64,000 bases of DNA, taken from an uncultured Prevotella sp. Lineage in GTDB: Bacteria > Bacteroidota > Bacteroidia > Bacteroidales > Bacteroidaceae. The notes below the pieces were generated by a model. The model was not told the DNA's origin, made no database searches, and worked only from the letters and a program-made list of their open reading frames with translations. The stretch spans positions 62,001 through 126,000 of the forward strand of contig CAMCBZ010000001.1 in NCBI GenBank assembly GCA_945873145.1, in the 5' to 3' direction. Every line of letters starts with the position of its first letter. Position 1 is the first letter of the stretch. Positions 26,996 to 36,538 of this stretch are shown in pieces. Made by a program: the position numbers and the translations under genes.

Positions 26996-27990
26996 TATAG
27001 CCAATTGTTTTCTTGATACCATTTCACGGTGATCTGTACGCCGCGATGGAGTTGATATTGTGGATGGAAGCCGAGTTCGTCACATGCGGGCTCTATGTCG
27101 CATCGCCAGTTGCGCTGCCGCAGGATGTTGTATTTGTCGTTGTTCAGGGCTGTGATATGCCCCGTGAGCCTGCCATAGTACTCTCCGCACCAGGTGATAA
27201 GCCTTAGCACAGCGATCGGTGCCTTGATGCGTATCCACCACGGACGCCCCATGGCCTGACGAAGCTCGTCGCTGAATGTAGAGCTCTGATAGACCTCACC
27301 GTCAGAGAGAAAGTATTTCCGTCCCGACATGCCGTGGTCGAGCGCCAGGAAGACAGCCTGCACCACGTCTTTGACATACACGAAGGTGATGTCCTGGCGC
27401 TTGAAGCCTACCGCAAAGTCGACGTGCTGTTTGATGCTCTTGGCCATGAGATAATAGTCTTTCTCCCTTGGACCATACACGCCGGTGGGTCGGAGAACGA
27501 TATAGTTGAACTCGTTGCCCACGCTGTCGAGGAATTTCTCGGCCATGAGCTTACTGCGTCCGTAGGCAGTGTTGGGCCGTGGCGTATCGTGCTCAGTGAT
27601 ATTGTGGTAGGGCTGTTGCTCTCGGATGGCACCGAAGATGCTCAGACTGCTCATGTAGATGAAGCGTCGCATAGGCATGTGCAGTTCCAAGATGGCCTCT
27701 ACCAGATTGCGAGTTCCCTCGTAGTTCACGCGGAAAAAGTCGTCGGGATGCAGGCATTTGGTCACGCCGGCGGCATGGACGACATAGTCGAAATCATGTC
27801 CCCGGAGCTGCTCCACCAACTTGTCCTTGGAGTTGAAGTCCAGTTCGATGAAGTGGATCCGCGGGTCTTGCAGATAGGCCCGTGAGCTGCTCTTGCGTAC
27901 GGCGGCCCACGTCTCGAAGCCTCGTCGGAGTGCTTCCTCTACGATAAAACTGCCAATGAAGCCACTGGCACCGGTGATGAGAATGTTCAT
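26995..27990 (-). CDS. NAD-dependent epimerase/dehydratase (extended SDR)
   Basis: A 331-residue extended short-chain dehydrogenase/reductase. The N-terminus MNILITGASGFIGSFIVEEA has the GxxGxxG dinucleotide-binding motif; YMSSLSIFGA holds the catalytic Ser region and YGRSK the Tyr-Lys pair. RPTGVYGPREKDYYLM is the substrate loop. The family covers sugar-nucleotide epimerases and 3-beta-hydroxysteroid/sphingolipid-type reductases. The substrate is not readable from sequence, but coupling to an AUR1-like lipid enzyme hints at lipid or cell-surface glycolipid chemistry. Confidence 0.82.
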   Translation of the reverse strand: MNILITGASGFIGSFIVEEALRRGFETWAAVRKSSSRAYLQDPRIHFIELDFNSKDKLVEQLRGHDFDYVVHAAGVTKCLHPDDFFRVNYEGTRNLVEAILELHMPMRRFIYMSSLSIFGAIREQQPYHNITEHDTPRPNTAYGRSKLMAEKFLDSVGNEFNYIVLRPTGVYGPREKDYYLMAKSIKQHVDFAVGFKRQDITFVYVKDVVQAVFLALDHGMSGRKYFLSDGEVYQSSTFSDELRQAMGRPWWIRIKAPIAVLRLITWCGEYYGRLTGHITALNNDKYNILRQRNWRCDIEPACDELGFHPQYQLHRGVQITVKWYQENNWL

Positions 27991-28006
27991 AGTTTCTATT
28001 TGCTTA

Positions 28007-28039
28007 CAAAGATACTACATATTTCAGATTTTAAGCAAA
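28007..28039 (-). promoter_or_regulatory. Promoter of the epimerase-PAP2 operon
   Basis: On the minus strand, TTTG (28036-28039), a 21-bp spacer and TATCTTTG (28007-28014) match the consensus, about 17 bp before the start codon. Confidence 0.7.
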
Positions 28040-28118
28040 ATAATCCAAACGATATTAGGATTATTCAATTCTTTTTCGTTAATTTGCATATCAAATTCAT
28101 CTTTTAGATCATTAGCCT

Positions 28119-30473
28119 ATGGGAAAAGGTAAGAAAGCGGGTAAGCGCATCTCGAAGAAGCAACTTGCCCAACAGTTGGAACAATTCTTCTCATCGCAAC
28201 CTGGTAAGAAACTAACACTGAAAGACATATTCCGTGCGCTTCATCTCGACACGCACCCGTTGAAGATGCTTGCCATGGACATTATGGAAGAGATGGCGTG
28301 GGACGACTTCATCACCAAGAAAGGTGAGAACGCTTATCAGCTCAACACCAAAGGACAGGTGCAGGAGGGTACTTTCGTGCGCAAGGCCAACGGCAAGAAC
28401 TCGTTCCTCGCCGACGGCAGCGACAAGCCGATCTTTGTGGCTGAGCGCAACTCCATGTCGGCACTCACGGGCGACCGTGTAAGGGTCTCGTTCATGGCAC
28501 GCCGCCAGAAGCATATTAAGGAAGCACAGGTCATAGAGATTCTCAGCCGTGCCAAGGACACCTTTGTCGGCCGGTTGCGTGTGGACCGCGACATTGCCTT
28601 CTGTGTCACGCAAAACAGTACCTTCGTGCAGGACATCCTTATTCCCAAGAAGAAACTCAAGGGCGGAAAGAGCGACGACAAGGTGCTCGTGAAGATCGTC
28701 CAGTGGCCTGACGAGAATCATAAGAATCCGATTGGCGAAGTCGTCGACGTGCTGGGCAAGACAGGAGAGAACAATGCCGAGATGTGCTCCATTCTCGCAC
28801 AGTACGGTCTGCCTTATAAGTATCCTAAGAACGTGGAAGATGCCGCGGAGAAGATCACGGGTGAGATCACGCCTGAGGACGTTGCCGAGCGTGAGGACTT
28901 CCGCGATACATGGACTTGTACCATTGACCCGGCCGATGCCAAGGACTTCGATGATGCCCTCTCCATCAAGAAACTCGACGAAGGACTTTATCAGGTGGGT
29001 GTGCATATTGCCGATGTCTCGCACTATGTCACCGAGGGGAGTATCATCGACCGTGAGGCCGTGAAGCGTGCTACGTCGGTCTATCTCGTCGACCGCACGA
29101 TACCGATGTTGCCGGAGCGCCTTTGCAACTTCGTCTGTTCGTTGCGTCCCAATGAAGACAAGCTGACGTTTAGCGTCATCTTTGATCTCGACGAGGATGC
29201 CAATGTCAAGCGTTCGCGTATCGTCCACACGATCATCCGCTCCAATCGTCGCTATGCTTATGGGGAGGCACAGCAGGTGCTGGAGGACAACGGAGTCGTG
29301 GACGGACAGGGACAGCCGGCTCCCGACCCGGGGGCAGCAGGCTATAAGGATGAGTACGGATGGGAACTCTGTACCCTTGACCGACTGGCTAAGAAGCTGC
29401 GTGAAAAGAGATTTAAAGAAGGCTCGGTGAAGTTCGACACCGAGGAGCTCCATTTCGACGTTGACGAGAAAGGCCATCCTACCCATTGCTACTTCAAGCG
29501 GTCAAAGGATGCCAACAAGCTCATCGAGGAGTTTATGTTGCTGGCTAACCGCACGGTGGCCGAGCATGTGGGTCGCGTGCCGAAGGGCAAGAAGGCTAAA
29601 GTCTTCCCTTATCGTATCCACGACAACCCGGATCCGGAGAAGATGGAAACGCTCCGGCAGTTCATCGTCAAGTTTGGATATAAGGTCAAGACCGACGGGA
29701 CACGGGGTGCCATGGCCAAGAGCATCAACAAGCTCATGGACGATTGTGAGGGCAAGCGCGAGCAGAAGCTCATCCAAAGCGTGGCTCTGCGTGCGATGAT
29801 GAAGGCTAAGTACAGCGTGCACAACATCGGTCACTTTGGACTGGGATTTGAGTATTACACTCACTTCACGTCGCCGATCCGCCGCTATCCCGACACGATG
29901 GTGCACAGATTGCTGACGAAATACCAGCAGGGTGGGCGCTCGGCCAACGAAAAACACTATGAGGAGCTCTGCGAGCACTGCTCCGACATGGAACAGATCG
30001 CACAGAACGCTGAGCGTGACTCCATCAAGTACAAGATGGTGGAGTTCATGGGTGACCATATCGGCGAGGTCTATGACGCTCACATCAGCGGTATCACCAG
30101 CTATGGCATCTACGCCGAGATCGACTCCAACCACTGCGAGGGCATGGTGCCCATGCGTGATCTGGATGATGACTACTACGACTTTGACGAGAAGAACTTC
30201 CTGCTTCGTGGCCGTCGCCACCATCATAAGTATCAGCTTGGCGACCCGATCCGCATCCGTGTGGACCGTGCCAACATGGAGCGGCGTCAGCTCGACTTTG
30301 TCATCGCCAAGGACGGCGATGACGCCAAAACAGGCGCACACGCGGCTTCAGATCAGCATGGCGACACGCGTGCAGCCATATCCGATATGGGCGACATTGC
30401 CGCTGAGGCTGCCAAGAGCAAGGGCCGCCATCAAGGCAAAGGCCATCGCGGTTCTGGCAAGAAGAAAAAGTAA
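28119..30473 (+). CDS. rnr: Ribonuclease R
   Basis: Processive 3'-5' exoribonuclease that degrades structured RNA. The 784-residue protein has an N-terminal winged-helix segment (about 1-75) and cold-shock domains (about 80-230). The RNB catalytic domain contains the acidic core DPADAKDFDDALSI (near 270) and FTSPIRRYPDTMVHR (near 590). An S1 domain follows (about 640-730; GEVYDAHISGITSYGIYAEI), with a basic Lys/Gly tail (GRHQGKGHRGSGKKKK). Its own promoter is not clear. A terminator follows. Confidence 0.95.
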   Translation: MGKGKKAGKRISKKQLAQQLEQFFSSQPGKKLTLKDIFRALHLDTHPLKMLAMDIMEEMAWDDFITKKGENAYQLNTKGQVQEGTFVRKANGKNSFLADGSDKPIFVAERNSMSALTGDRVRVSFMARRQKHIKEAQVIEILSRAKDTFVGRLRVDRDIAFCVTQNSTFVQDILIPKKKLKGGKSDDKVLVKIVQWPDENHKNPIGEVVDVLGKTGENNAEMCSILAQYGLPYKYPKNVEDAAEKITGEITPEDVAEREDFRDTWTCTIDPADAKDFDDALSIKKLDEGLYQVGVHIADVSHYVTEGSIIDREAVKRATSVYLVDRTIPMLPERLCNFVCSLRPNEDKLTFSVIFDLDEDANVKRSRIVHTIIRSNRRYAYGEAQQVLEDNGVVDGQGQPAPDPGAAGYKDEYGWELCTLDRLAKKLREKRFKEGSVKFDTEELHFDVDEKGHPTHCYFKRSKDANKLIEEFMLLANRTVAEHVGRVPKGKKAKVFPYRIHDNPDPEKMETLRQFIVKFGYKVKTDGTRGAMAKSINKLMDDCEGKREQKLIQSVALRAMMKAKYSVHNIGHFGLGFEYYTHFTSPIRRYPDTMVHRLLTKYQQGGRSANEKHYEELCEHCSDMEQIAQNAERDSIKYKMVEFMGDHIGEVYDAHISGITSYGIYAEIDSNHCEGMVPMRDLDDDYYDFDEKNFLLRGRRHHHKYQLGDPIRIRVDRANMERRQLDFVIAKDGDDAKTGAHAASDQHGDTRAAISDMGDIAAEAAKSKGRHQGKGHRGSGKKKK

Positions 30474-30480
30474 CACCATG

Positions 30481-30514
30481 AAGGGACGGGTCTTTCGGGG
30501 CCTGCCCCTTTTTT
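30481..30514 (+). terminator. rnr terminator
   Basis: AAGGGACGGG (30481-30490) pairs with CCTGCCCCTT (30501-30510) with one mismatch around a 10-nt loop, followed by a T run. Confidence 0.75.
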
Positions 30515-30573
30515 GATTGCCGTTAAGCAAGCGTTGTCTCTTTTGCAACTCTATCCTTTTTTATCTTAAATGC

Positions 30574-30604
30574 TTGCATATATTGAGGAAATGGCGTATA
30601 TTTG
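30574..30604 (+). promoter_or_regulatory. Promoter of the first AAA-ATPase/PD-(D/E)XK gene
   Basis: TTGC (30574-30577), a 19-bp spacer and TATATTTG (30597-30604) match the consensus. Its position rules against a translation start at 30570, which would lie upstream of the transcript. Confidence 0.65.
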
Positions 30605-30635
30605 CAGAAAAGACAAGTGTAAGTACAAGAAGACG

Positions 30636-32369
30636 ATGAGCAACGATTTCAAGAAAATACCCTATGGCATTGCTGACTTCAAGCAGGTGCGGAAGGAAGG
30701 ACTTTATTTGGTAGATAAGAGCATGTTCTTCGAGCGGATGGAGCAGGCTGGACACTTTCTGTTCCTCGTCCGCCCGCGCCGCTTTGGCAAGAGTCTGTTC
30801 CTCAACATGCTCGAAGCCTACTACGACATCAACGAGAAGGACAACTTCCAAGAGTTGTTCAAGGGAATGTATGTCGCTGACCATCCGACGGAAAACCACA
30901 ATAATTTTCTTGTGATGCACCTTGACTTCTCGAAAGTGCAAGGCGACCTTGAACATATAGGCGACTGCCTGGACGATTACATAGCTATTCAGTGCAAGCT
31001 CTTCGCCATTAAATACAAAAGGTTCTATCCCGAAGAACTCATGCAATTGATGCAAGAATGCAAGACGGGAGGTAACAAACTGAATCTTCTTGGCGACATG
31101 GGTAGAATGGTGGGATTGAAACTCTATTTGATTGTTGATGAGTACGACAATTTCACCAATGATGTTCTCAATATCAAAGGACAGCAGGCTTATCACGAGC
31201 TGACGCATGGCACAGGTGTCTATCGTGAACTCTTCAAGAAATTTAAGCCAATGTTTGACCGCATCATCATGCTCGGTGTTTCGCCCATTACCCTCGATGA
31301 CCTGACGAGTGGCTACAACATCGCGCTGAACATGACCATTGACTCGCGCTTCAACCAGATGCTCGGCTTCTCGGAAGAAGACGTGCGACAGATGATCCGC
31401 TACTATAAAGAGGTAGGTGCCATCAAGCCGGAAGTCACTGAGGACAGCATCATCGACGACATCAAACCGTGGTACGACAACTATTGCTTTGCTAAAGACA
31501 GTTTTGGTACCGAGCCCAGCATGTTCAACAGTGACATGGTGTGCTATTATATGTCCACACTCGTGGATACGGGACGTAAGCCGGAAGAACTTATCGATCC
31601 TAACACGATGACAGACTATGGCAAACTGAAACGTCTCATCAGAATAGACAAGACAGAAGGCAAGCGCACTGAGATCATTCATGATATAGTGGAAAAAGGC
31701 TTTATCAAGGCCCGCTTGGTCTCTCATTTCCCAGCCGAGCGGATGATGGAGTTTGGCAATTTCGTCAGTTTGCTCTATTATTATGGCATGCTCACGATTG
31801 GTGGAACCATTGGAGAGCGGCTCAAGTTGATCATCCCCAACAACAATGTACGTCTGCAATACTATCAGTATCTCTTGGATGAATATAGTGCCATCCATTT
31901 CATCGATATTTCTGGATTAGATGATTACTTTGATCAGGCAGCACTCGACGGCGACTGGCAGCCGCTTCTCTCGTTCATCTGCAAGGCCTACCACGACACC
32001 ACCGCTGTGCGACAGCTCATCGAGGGCGAACGCAACCTGCAAGGCTTCATGAATGCTTACCTCACGCTGACCAACTATTATCTTGTCGCCCCCGAGATGG
32101 AGTTCTCTCACGGCTACTGTGACTTCTTCCTGCTGCCCAACAATACGGTCTACCCGATGGTTGCGCACAGCTATATCCTGGAGCTGAAGTATCTCAAGAC
32201 CGACGCTTCCGACGCTGAGGCCGCGCAGCAGTGGACCGAGGCCGTCGCTCAGATCAAGACCTACGCCGCCGACCGCAAGCTGCAAACGATGCTTCACGGC
32301 ACAAAGCTCCACCTCATCGTCGTGCAGATCAAGGGCTATGATGTGGTGAAGATGGAAGAAATAAGATAA
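30636..32369 (+). CDS. AAA-ATPase-like / PD-(D/E)XK nuclease family protein, copy 1
   Basis: A 577-residue protein of the DUF1703-type family, abundant and poorly understood in Bacteroidales. The N-terminal AAA_ATPase-like domain has Walker A in RPRRFGKSLFLNML (about residues 45-58) and Walker B in LYLIVDEYDNF (around 165). The C-terminal PD-(D/E)XK_9-like domain shows Asp in GYCDFFLLPN and the ExK pair in YILELKYLK (around 520). The ATG at 30636 is used because the shared motif MSNDFKKIPYGIADFKQVRK begins there in both tandem copies. The molecular role is not established; mobile-element or defence functions are guesses. Confidence 0.85.
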   Translation: MSNDFKKIPYGIADFKQVRKEGLYLVDKSMFFERMEQAGHFLFLVRPRRFGKSLFLNMLEAYYDINEKDNFQELFKGMYVADHPTENHNNFLVMHLDFSKVQGDLEHIGDCLDDYIAIQCKLFAIKYKRFYPEELMQLMQECKTGGNKLNLLGDMGRMVGLKLYLIVDEYDNFTNDVLNIKGQQAYHELTHGTGVYRELFKKFKPMFDRIIMLGVSPITLDDLTSGYNIALNMTIDSRFNQMLGFSEEDVRQMIRYYKEVGAIKPEVTEDSIIDDIKPWYDNYCFAKDSFGTEPSMFNSDMVCYYMSTLVDTGRKPEELIDPNTMTDYGKLKRLIRIDKTEGKRTEIIHDIVEKGFIKARLVSHFPAERMMEFGNFVSLLYYYGMLTIGGTIGERLKLIIPNNNVRLQYYQYLLDEYSAIHFIDISGLDDYFDQAALDGDWQPLLSFICKAYHDTTAVRQLIEGERNLQGFMNAYLTLTNYYLVAPEMEFSHGYCDFFLLPNNTVYPMVAHSYILELKYLKTDASDAEAAQQWTEAVAQIKTYAADRKLQTMLHGTKLHLIVVQIKGYDVVKMEEIR

Positions 32370-32438
32370 AGGTAGAAAAGTGAAAAAGGTAGAAAAGTAA
32401 AAAAAGACATAAGAGTCTCAACGATAAGCAACAAGACG

Positions 32439-34172
32439 ATGAGCAACGATTTCAAGAAAATACCCTATGGCATTGCTGACTTCAAGCAGGTGCGGAAGGA
32501 AGGACTTTATTTGGTAGATAAGAGCATGTTCTTCGAGCGGATGGAGCAGGCTGGGCACTTTCTGTTCCTCGTACGCCCGCGCCGCTTTGGTAAGAGTCTG
32601 TTCCTGAATATGCTTGAAGCCTACTACGACATCAACGAGAAGGACAACTTCCAGGAGTTGTTCAAGGGAATGTATGTTGCAGACCATCCAACGAAGTATC
32701 GCAACTACTTCCAGGTGCTGCATCTCGACTTCTCGCGTGTGGGTAGTGATGTGGATCGTTTGCGAGAGAACTTCGATCTTTACATGGAGGTGCGCTGTGA
32801 CAGTTTCGCAAAGGCCTACGCACGATTCTATCCTGATACCTTCGCTGATGAGTTGAAACAGATAAAGAGTGGGGAGCAAAAGCTTAACTTTATCAGTGAT
32901 GCCGCCCATGCAGCAGGGTATCCACTATACCTTATTGTTGACGAATACGACAACTTTACCAACAATGTATTGAATGTAAAGGGTCAGAAAGCTTACCATG
33001 ACCTTACCCACGGCACGGGCTTCTACCGCGACGTGTTTAAGATCTTCAAACCGATGTTCCACCGCATCATCATGCTCGGCGTCGCCCCCATCACGCTCGA
33101 TGACCTGACAAGTGGTTACAACATCGCGCTGAACATGACCATCGACTCGCGCTTCAATCAGATGCTCGGCTTCTCAGAAGATGACGTGCGACAGATGATT
33201 CGCTATTATAAAGACGCAGGTGCTATCAAGCCGGAAGTCACAGAGGACGACATCATTGCCGACATCAAACCGTGGTACGACAACTATTGCTTTGCTGAGG
33301 ACAGCTTTGGTAACGAGCCCAGCATGTTCAACAGTGACATGGTCTGCTACTACATGAGTACGCTTATCGATACAGGACACAAGCCGAAAGAGATGGTTGA
33401 CCCGAACACAAAGACCGACTACAAGAAGTTGCGCAACCTTATTGAGATCGGCAACATGACGGAGGAGCGCCGGCAGACCATTTACGACATCGTGCACACG
33501 GGCTACACCTACGCGATGATCAACAGCTACTTCCCCGCAGAGAGCATTACCGATGAGGACAACTTCGTCAGTCTGCTCTTCTATTACGGCATGCTCACTA
33601 TTCGCGGAACCTTAGGCGCTATGCTGAAGTTGGGCATTCCGAACAACAACGTGCGCATACAGTACTACAACTACCTCATGCAGGCTTTCCAGCAGATTCA
33701 TCCCACAGCAGTCTCGCAGCTAAACGTTCCGTTCTATCAGGCTGCTTTGGAGGGCAACTGGCGCCCGATGATGGACTATATACTCAAGGCTTACCATGAC
33801 ACTACCGCCGTACGCCAGCTCATCGAGGGCGAGCGTAACTTGCAAGGTTTCATGAATGCTTTCCTCTCGCTCGACCCTTATTACCTTGTAGCTCCCGAGA
33901 TGGAGTTCTCTCACGGCTATTGCGACTTCTTCCTGCTGCCCAACTATACGGTCTATCCGATGGTTGCGCACAGCTATATCCTGGAGTTGAAATATCTCAA
34001 GACCGACGCTGCCGACGCTGAGGCTGCCCAGCAGTGGACCGATGCCGTCGCTCAGATCAAGACCTACGCTGCCGACCGCAAGTTGCAGAGTATGCTCCAC
34101 GGTACACAGCTCCACCTGATTGTTGTGCAGATCAAGGGCTACGATGTGGTGAAGATGGAGGAAATAAGATAA
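32439..34172 (+). CDS. AAA-ATPase-like / PD-(D/E)XK nuclease family protein, copy 2
   Basis: Tandem paralogue of the preceding gene, also exactly 577 residues, with intact Walker A, Walker B and D...ExK nuclease residues. Residues 1-85 and the last 110 or so are almost identical to copy 1. Residues from about 86 to 170 and 345 to 455 differ strongly, for example KYRNYFQVLHLDFSRVGSDV against ENHNNFLVMHLDFSKVQGDL. The copies are 69 bp apart with purine-rich repeats (GGTAGAAAAGTGAAAAAGG) between. The pattern suggests duplication followed by gene conversion at the ends. Confidence 0.85.
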   Translation: MSNDFKKIPYGIADFKQVRKEGLYLVDKSMFFERMEQAGHFLFLVRPRRFGKSLFLNMLEAYYDINEKDNFQELFKGMYVADHPTKYRNYFQVLHLDFSRVGSDVDRLRENFDLYMEVRCDSFAKAYARFYPDTFADELKQIKSGEQKLNFISDAAHAAGYPLYLIVDEYDNFTNNVLNVKGQKAYHDLTHGTGFYRDVFKIFKPMFHRIIMLGVAPITLDDLTSGYNIALNMTIDSRFNQMLGFSEDDVRQMIRYYKDAGAIKPEVTEDDIIADIKPWYDNYCFAEDSFGNEPSMFNSDMVCYYMSTLIDTGHKPKEMVDPNTKTDYKKLRNLIEIGNMTEERRQTIYDIVHTGYTYAMINSYFPAESITDEDNFVSLLFYYGMLTIRGTLGAMLKLGIPNNNVRIQYYNYLMQAFQQIHPTAVSQLNVPFYQAALEGNWRPMMDYILKAYHDTTAVRQLIEGERNLQGFMNAFLSLDPYYLVAPEMEFSHGYCDFFLLPNYTVYPMVAHSYILELKYLKTDAADAEAAQQWTDAVAQIKTYAADRKLQSMLHGTQLHLIVVQIKGYDVVKMEEIR

Positions 34173-34237
34173 AGGGGGGAAGAGTAAAAAGGTAAAAGAG
34201 TAATAAGGAACAGTAGAGGTAAGGAAGTAACAAAGAG

Positions 34238-34269
34238 ATGTGTAGCCTTGTGAGGGCTACATTTCTTAT
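34238..34269 (+). terminator. Probable terminator after the AAA-ATPase pair
   Basis: TGTAGCC (34241-34247) pairs with GGCTACA (34255-34261) around a TTGTGAG loop, followed by TTTCTTATT. The T-tract is interrupted. Confidence 0.6.
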
Positions 34270-34283
34270 TGTTGTGTTTTCTG

Positions 34284-34480
34284 ACAAAAAACGGGCTCTG
34301 AGAATCGATTCTTTTGAACGAAGACCTCCTTTGAGCTGATTTTTGCGAAAAATGGCGTGTTTTTGTATTTGTCAGATAATCAGCGTGTTATGAGTAACTG
34401 CCTTTTTTGAGGAAATCAGAAAGGCTTTTTCTCGCAAAATTCTCTAGAGAATTTTTGGTCATCACGGCGTGATGACCTGG
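34284..34480. repeat. Dispersed intergenic element, copy A
   Basis: Non-coding element alignable with copy B at 58644-58860. Shared landmarks, in order: CTGACA, AGAATCGATTCT (34301-34312), ACGAA, GTTTTTGTA, CAGAAAGGC, and AAAATTCTCTAGAGAATTTT (34436-34455, a perfect 20-bp palindrome). The two palindrome centres are 139 bp apart, as in copy B. Directly after comes GGTCATCACG-G-CGTGATGACC (34457-34477), with GGTCATC repeated 22 bp on. Confidence 0.8.
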
Positions 34481-35012
34481 TCATCTCACTGTTTTGGTAG
34501 AGTTTTAGTGCGGAGATGACACCACCAAAGTACCTTTTTGAGCCTAAGAAAAGCCAAAAGTCATGCGTAGATGCCTGCTTTTTGCGATTTAGAGGAGCGA
34601 TGCATGAGATTTCGCTCTCTATTTTGCAAGAAAATGTTGAAGGTGTTTTGTAAAATAATAACAGCGCGATACTCTTGATGCACATGCTTGCTTCCTATGT
34701 GCGGAAAGTGGCATCTAATGATGGGGGGTGTTTTTTTAGTGCTGGATTGAATTTGAACCAATTTGAACCAGGCTGTTTCCATTTAGATTTTGTAAGTTTG
34801 CAAACGGAAACGGATGGTTTCCATAAAAAAGCAGTTGATTATATATTCATCACGAAAGGGGCGGCTCAGTGAGCTATAGCCCCTTCATTTATTGTGTTTT
34901 GGCGGTCGTGTACCTGGCAGGAAGTGCGGCGCCGGTGCGTGACAGTTTTCAAGCTGCTGGCCTTGTAGTGCTAATCTTCTTTGCCTTTATTGTCTATTTC
35001 GAAATAAATCAT
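34481..35012. other. Non-coding stretch upstream of cysS
   Basis: About 530 bp without a convincing gene. Visible elements are a TTTGAACCA direct repeat (34752-34770 region), a TAAGTTTG box at 34793-34800, and a small hairpin at 34856-34885 that might end a short RNA. Open frames here are short, have ordinary AT-rich composition and no family resemblance. Confidence 0.5.
34807..34890 (+). ncRNA. Candidate short RNA with terminator-like hairpin (weak)
   Basis: TAAGTTTG (34793-34800) fits a -7 box, although no -33 box is found at proper spacing. About 55 nt downstream, AAGGGGC (34856-34862) pairs with GCCCCTT (34879-34885), followed by CATTTATT rather than a clean T run. No ORF with coding character lies between. 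The evidence is weak. Confidence 0.25.
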
Positions 35013-35020
35013 TAACTTTG
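34990..35020 (+). promoter_or_regulatory. cysS promoter
   Basis: TTGT (34990-34993), a 19-bp spacer and TAACTTTG (35013-35020) fit the Bacteroidetes pattern, giving a leader of about 25-30 nt. Confidence 0.65.
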
Positions 35021-35052
35021 CATCTATAATATAATCAACAACGTTTGGGATT

Positions 35053-36537
35053 ATGGAACAGAATTTATTGATTTATAATACGCTCACCCGCAGCAAGGAG
35101 CTCTTCAAGCCTTTGAACGCTCCCCACGTGGGTATGTATGTCTGCGGCCCTACTGTCTATGGTGATCCGCACTTGGGTCATGCCCGTCCGGCTATTACTT
35201 TCGACGTGCTCTTCCGCTATCTGAAGCATTTAGGCTATAAGGTTCGCTACGTGCGCAACATCACCGATGTGGGCCATCTTGAGCACGACGCCGACGAAGG
35301 CGACGACAAGATCGAGAAGAAAGCACGCCTGGAGCAACTCGAGCCCATGGAGATCGCACAGTACTATACCAACCGCTATCACAAGGCCATGGACATGCTC
35401 AACGTGCTGCCGCCGTCGATAGAGCCCCACGCAACGGGACATATCATCGAGCAGGAAGAGCTTGTCAAGGAGATCATGAACAATGGCTTTGCCTACGAGA
35501 GCAATGGCTCTATCTACTTCGACGTGGAGAAATACGACCAGAAATACCACTACGGCATCCTTTCCGGCCGCAATCTCACCGACATCAAGGACAACAGCCG
35601 CGAGCTCAACGGAGTGGGGGAGAAGAAGCATCAGTACGACTTCGCCCTGTGGAAAAAGGCTACACCGGAGCACATCATGCGCTGGCCCAGTCCCTGGAGC
35701 CAAGGCTATCCCGGTTGGCACTGCGAGTGCACGGCTATGGGACGCAAGTATCTCGGCAACCACTTCGACATTCATGGCGGTGGCATGGACTTGATTTTCC
35801 CGCATCACGAGTGCGAGATCGCGCAGGCAGTAGCCTCTCAGGGTGATCAGATGGTGCACTACTGGATGCACAACAACATGATTACCATCAACGGACAGAA
35901 GATGGGTAAGAGTCTTGGAAACTTCATCACGCTCGAACAGTTCTTCACCGGCAATCATCCCACACTGGATCAGGCCTATTCGCCCATGACGATCCGCTTC
36001 TTCATCCTCTCGGCTCACTATCGTGGCACGGTGGACTTCTCCAACGACGCGCTCAAGGCCGCACAGAAAGGCTACGACCGTCTGATGAAGGGCATCAAGG
36101 ATTTGGCCCGTGTGCAGGCCGCCAAAGGATCACAACCCGAGGTGCAGAAGTTTGTCAAGGAACTGCGCCAGCGCTGCTACGACGCTATGAACGACGACTT
36201 GCAGACGCCGTTGGTCATCAGTGCGCTCTTTGAGGCTTGCCATCTCGTCAACCAGCTTGTCGACCACAAGGCCAAGATCTCTGCCGACGATCTCAAGGAG
36301 CTCGGCGATACCATGCGCCTGTTCACCTTCGACCTGCTGGGCTTGAAAGACGATGCCGCTGAGGGTAACGCCAGCCGCGAGAAGGCGTTTGGCAAGGTCA
36401 TGGAGATGGTGCTCCGTCTGCGCCAGCAGGCCAAGGAGGCCAAAGACTGGGCTACCAGCGATCAGATTCGTGACGCGCTCAACGATGCCGGCTTCGTCAT
36501 CAACGACACCAAGGACGGTACTACTTGGTCGCTGTAA
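35053..36537 (+). CDS. cysS: Cysteinyl-tRNA synthetase
   Basis: Charges tRNA-Cys in the cytoplasm. The 494-residue class I synthetase has the zinc-binding and HIGH region [17 protein letters not shown] (about residues 30-46). The second zinc cluster is in [15 protein letters not shown] and [18 protein letters not shown], and the KMSKS loop appears as QKMGKSLG (near residue 283). The helical DALR-type domain ends with an anticodon-binding tail. Transcription ends at an unusually long hairpin just downstream. Confidence 0.97.
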   Translation: MEQNLLIYNTLTRSKELFKPLNAPHVGMYVCGPTVYGDPHLGHARPAITFDVLFRYLKHLGYKVRYVRNITDVGHLEHDADEGDDKIEKKARLEQLEPMEIAQYYTNRYHKAMDMLNVLPPSIEPHATGHIIEQEELVKEIMNNGFAYESNGSIYFDVEKYDQKYHYGILSGRNLTDIKDNSRELNGVGEKKHQYDFALWKKATPEHIMRWPSPWSQGYPGWHCECTAMGRKYLGNHFDIHGGGMDLIFPHHECEIAQAVASQGDQMVHYWMHNNMITINGQKMGKSLGNFITLEQFFTGNHPTLDQAYSPMTIRFFILSAHYRGTVDFSNDALKAAQKGYDRLMKGIKDLARVQAAKGSQPEVQKFVKELRQRCYDAMNDDLQTPLVISALFEACHLVNQLVDHKAKISADDLKELGDTMRLFTFDLLGLKDDAAEGNASREKAFGKVMEMVLRLRQQAKEAKDWATSDQIRDALNDAGFVINDTKDGTTWSL

Positions 36538-36538
36538 A

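Noticed and set aside
30636..34172. Insertion-sequence transposase pair
   Set aside because: The proteins have ATPase and PD-(D/E)XK domains but no DDE or HUH transposase signature, and no terminal inverted repeats or target duplications are visible.
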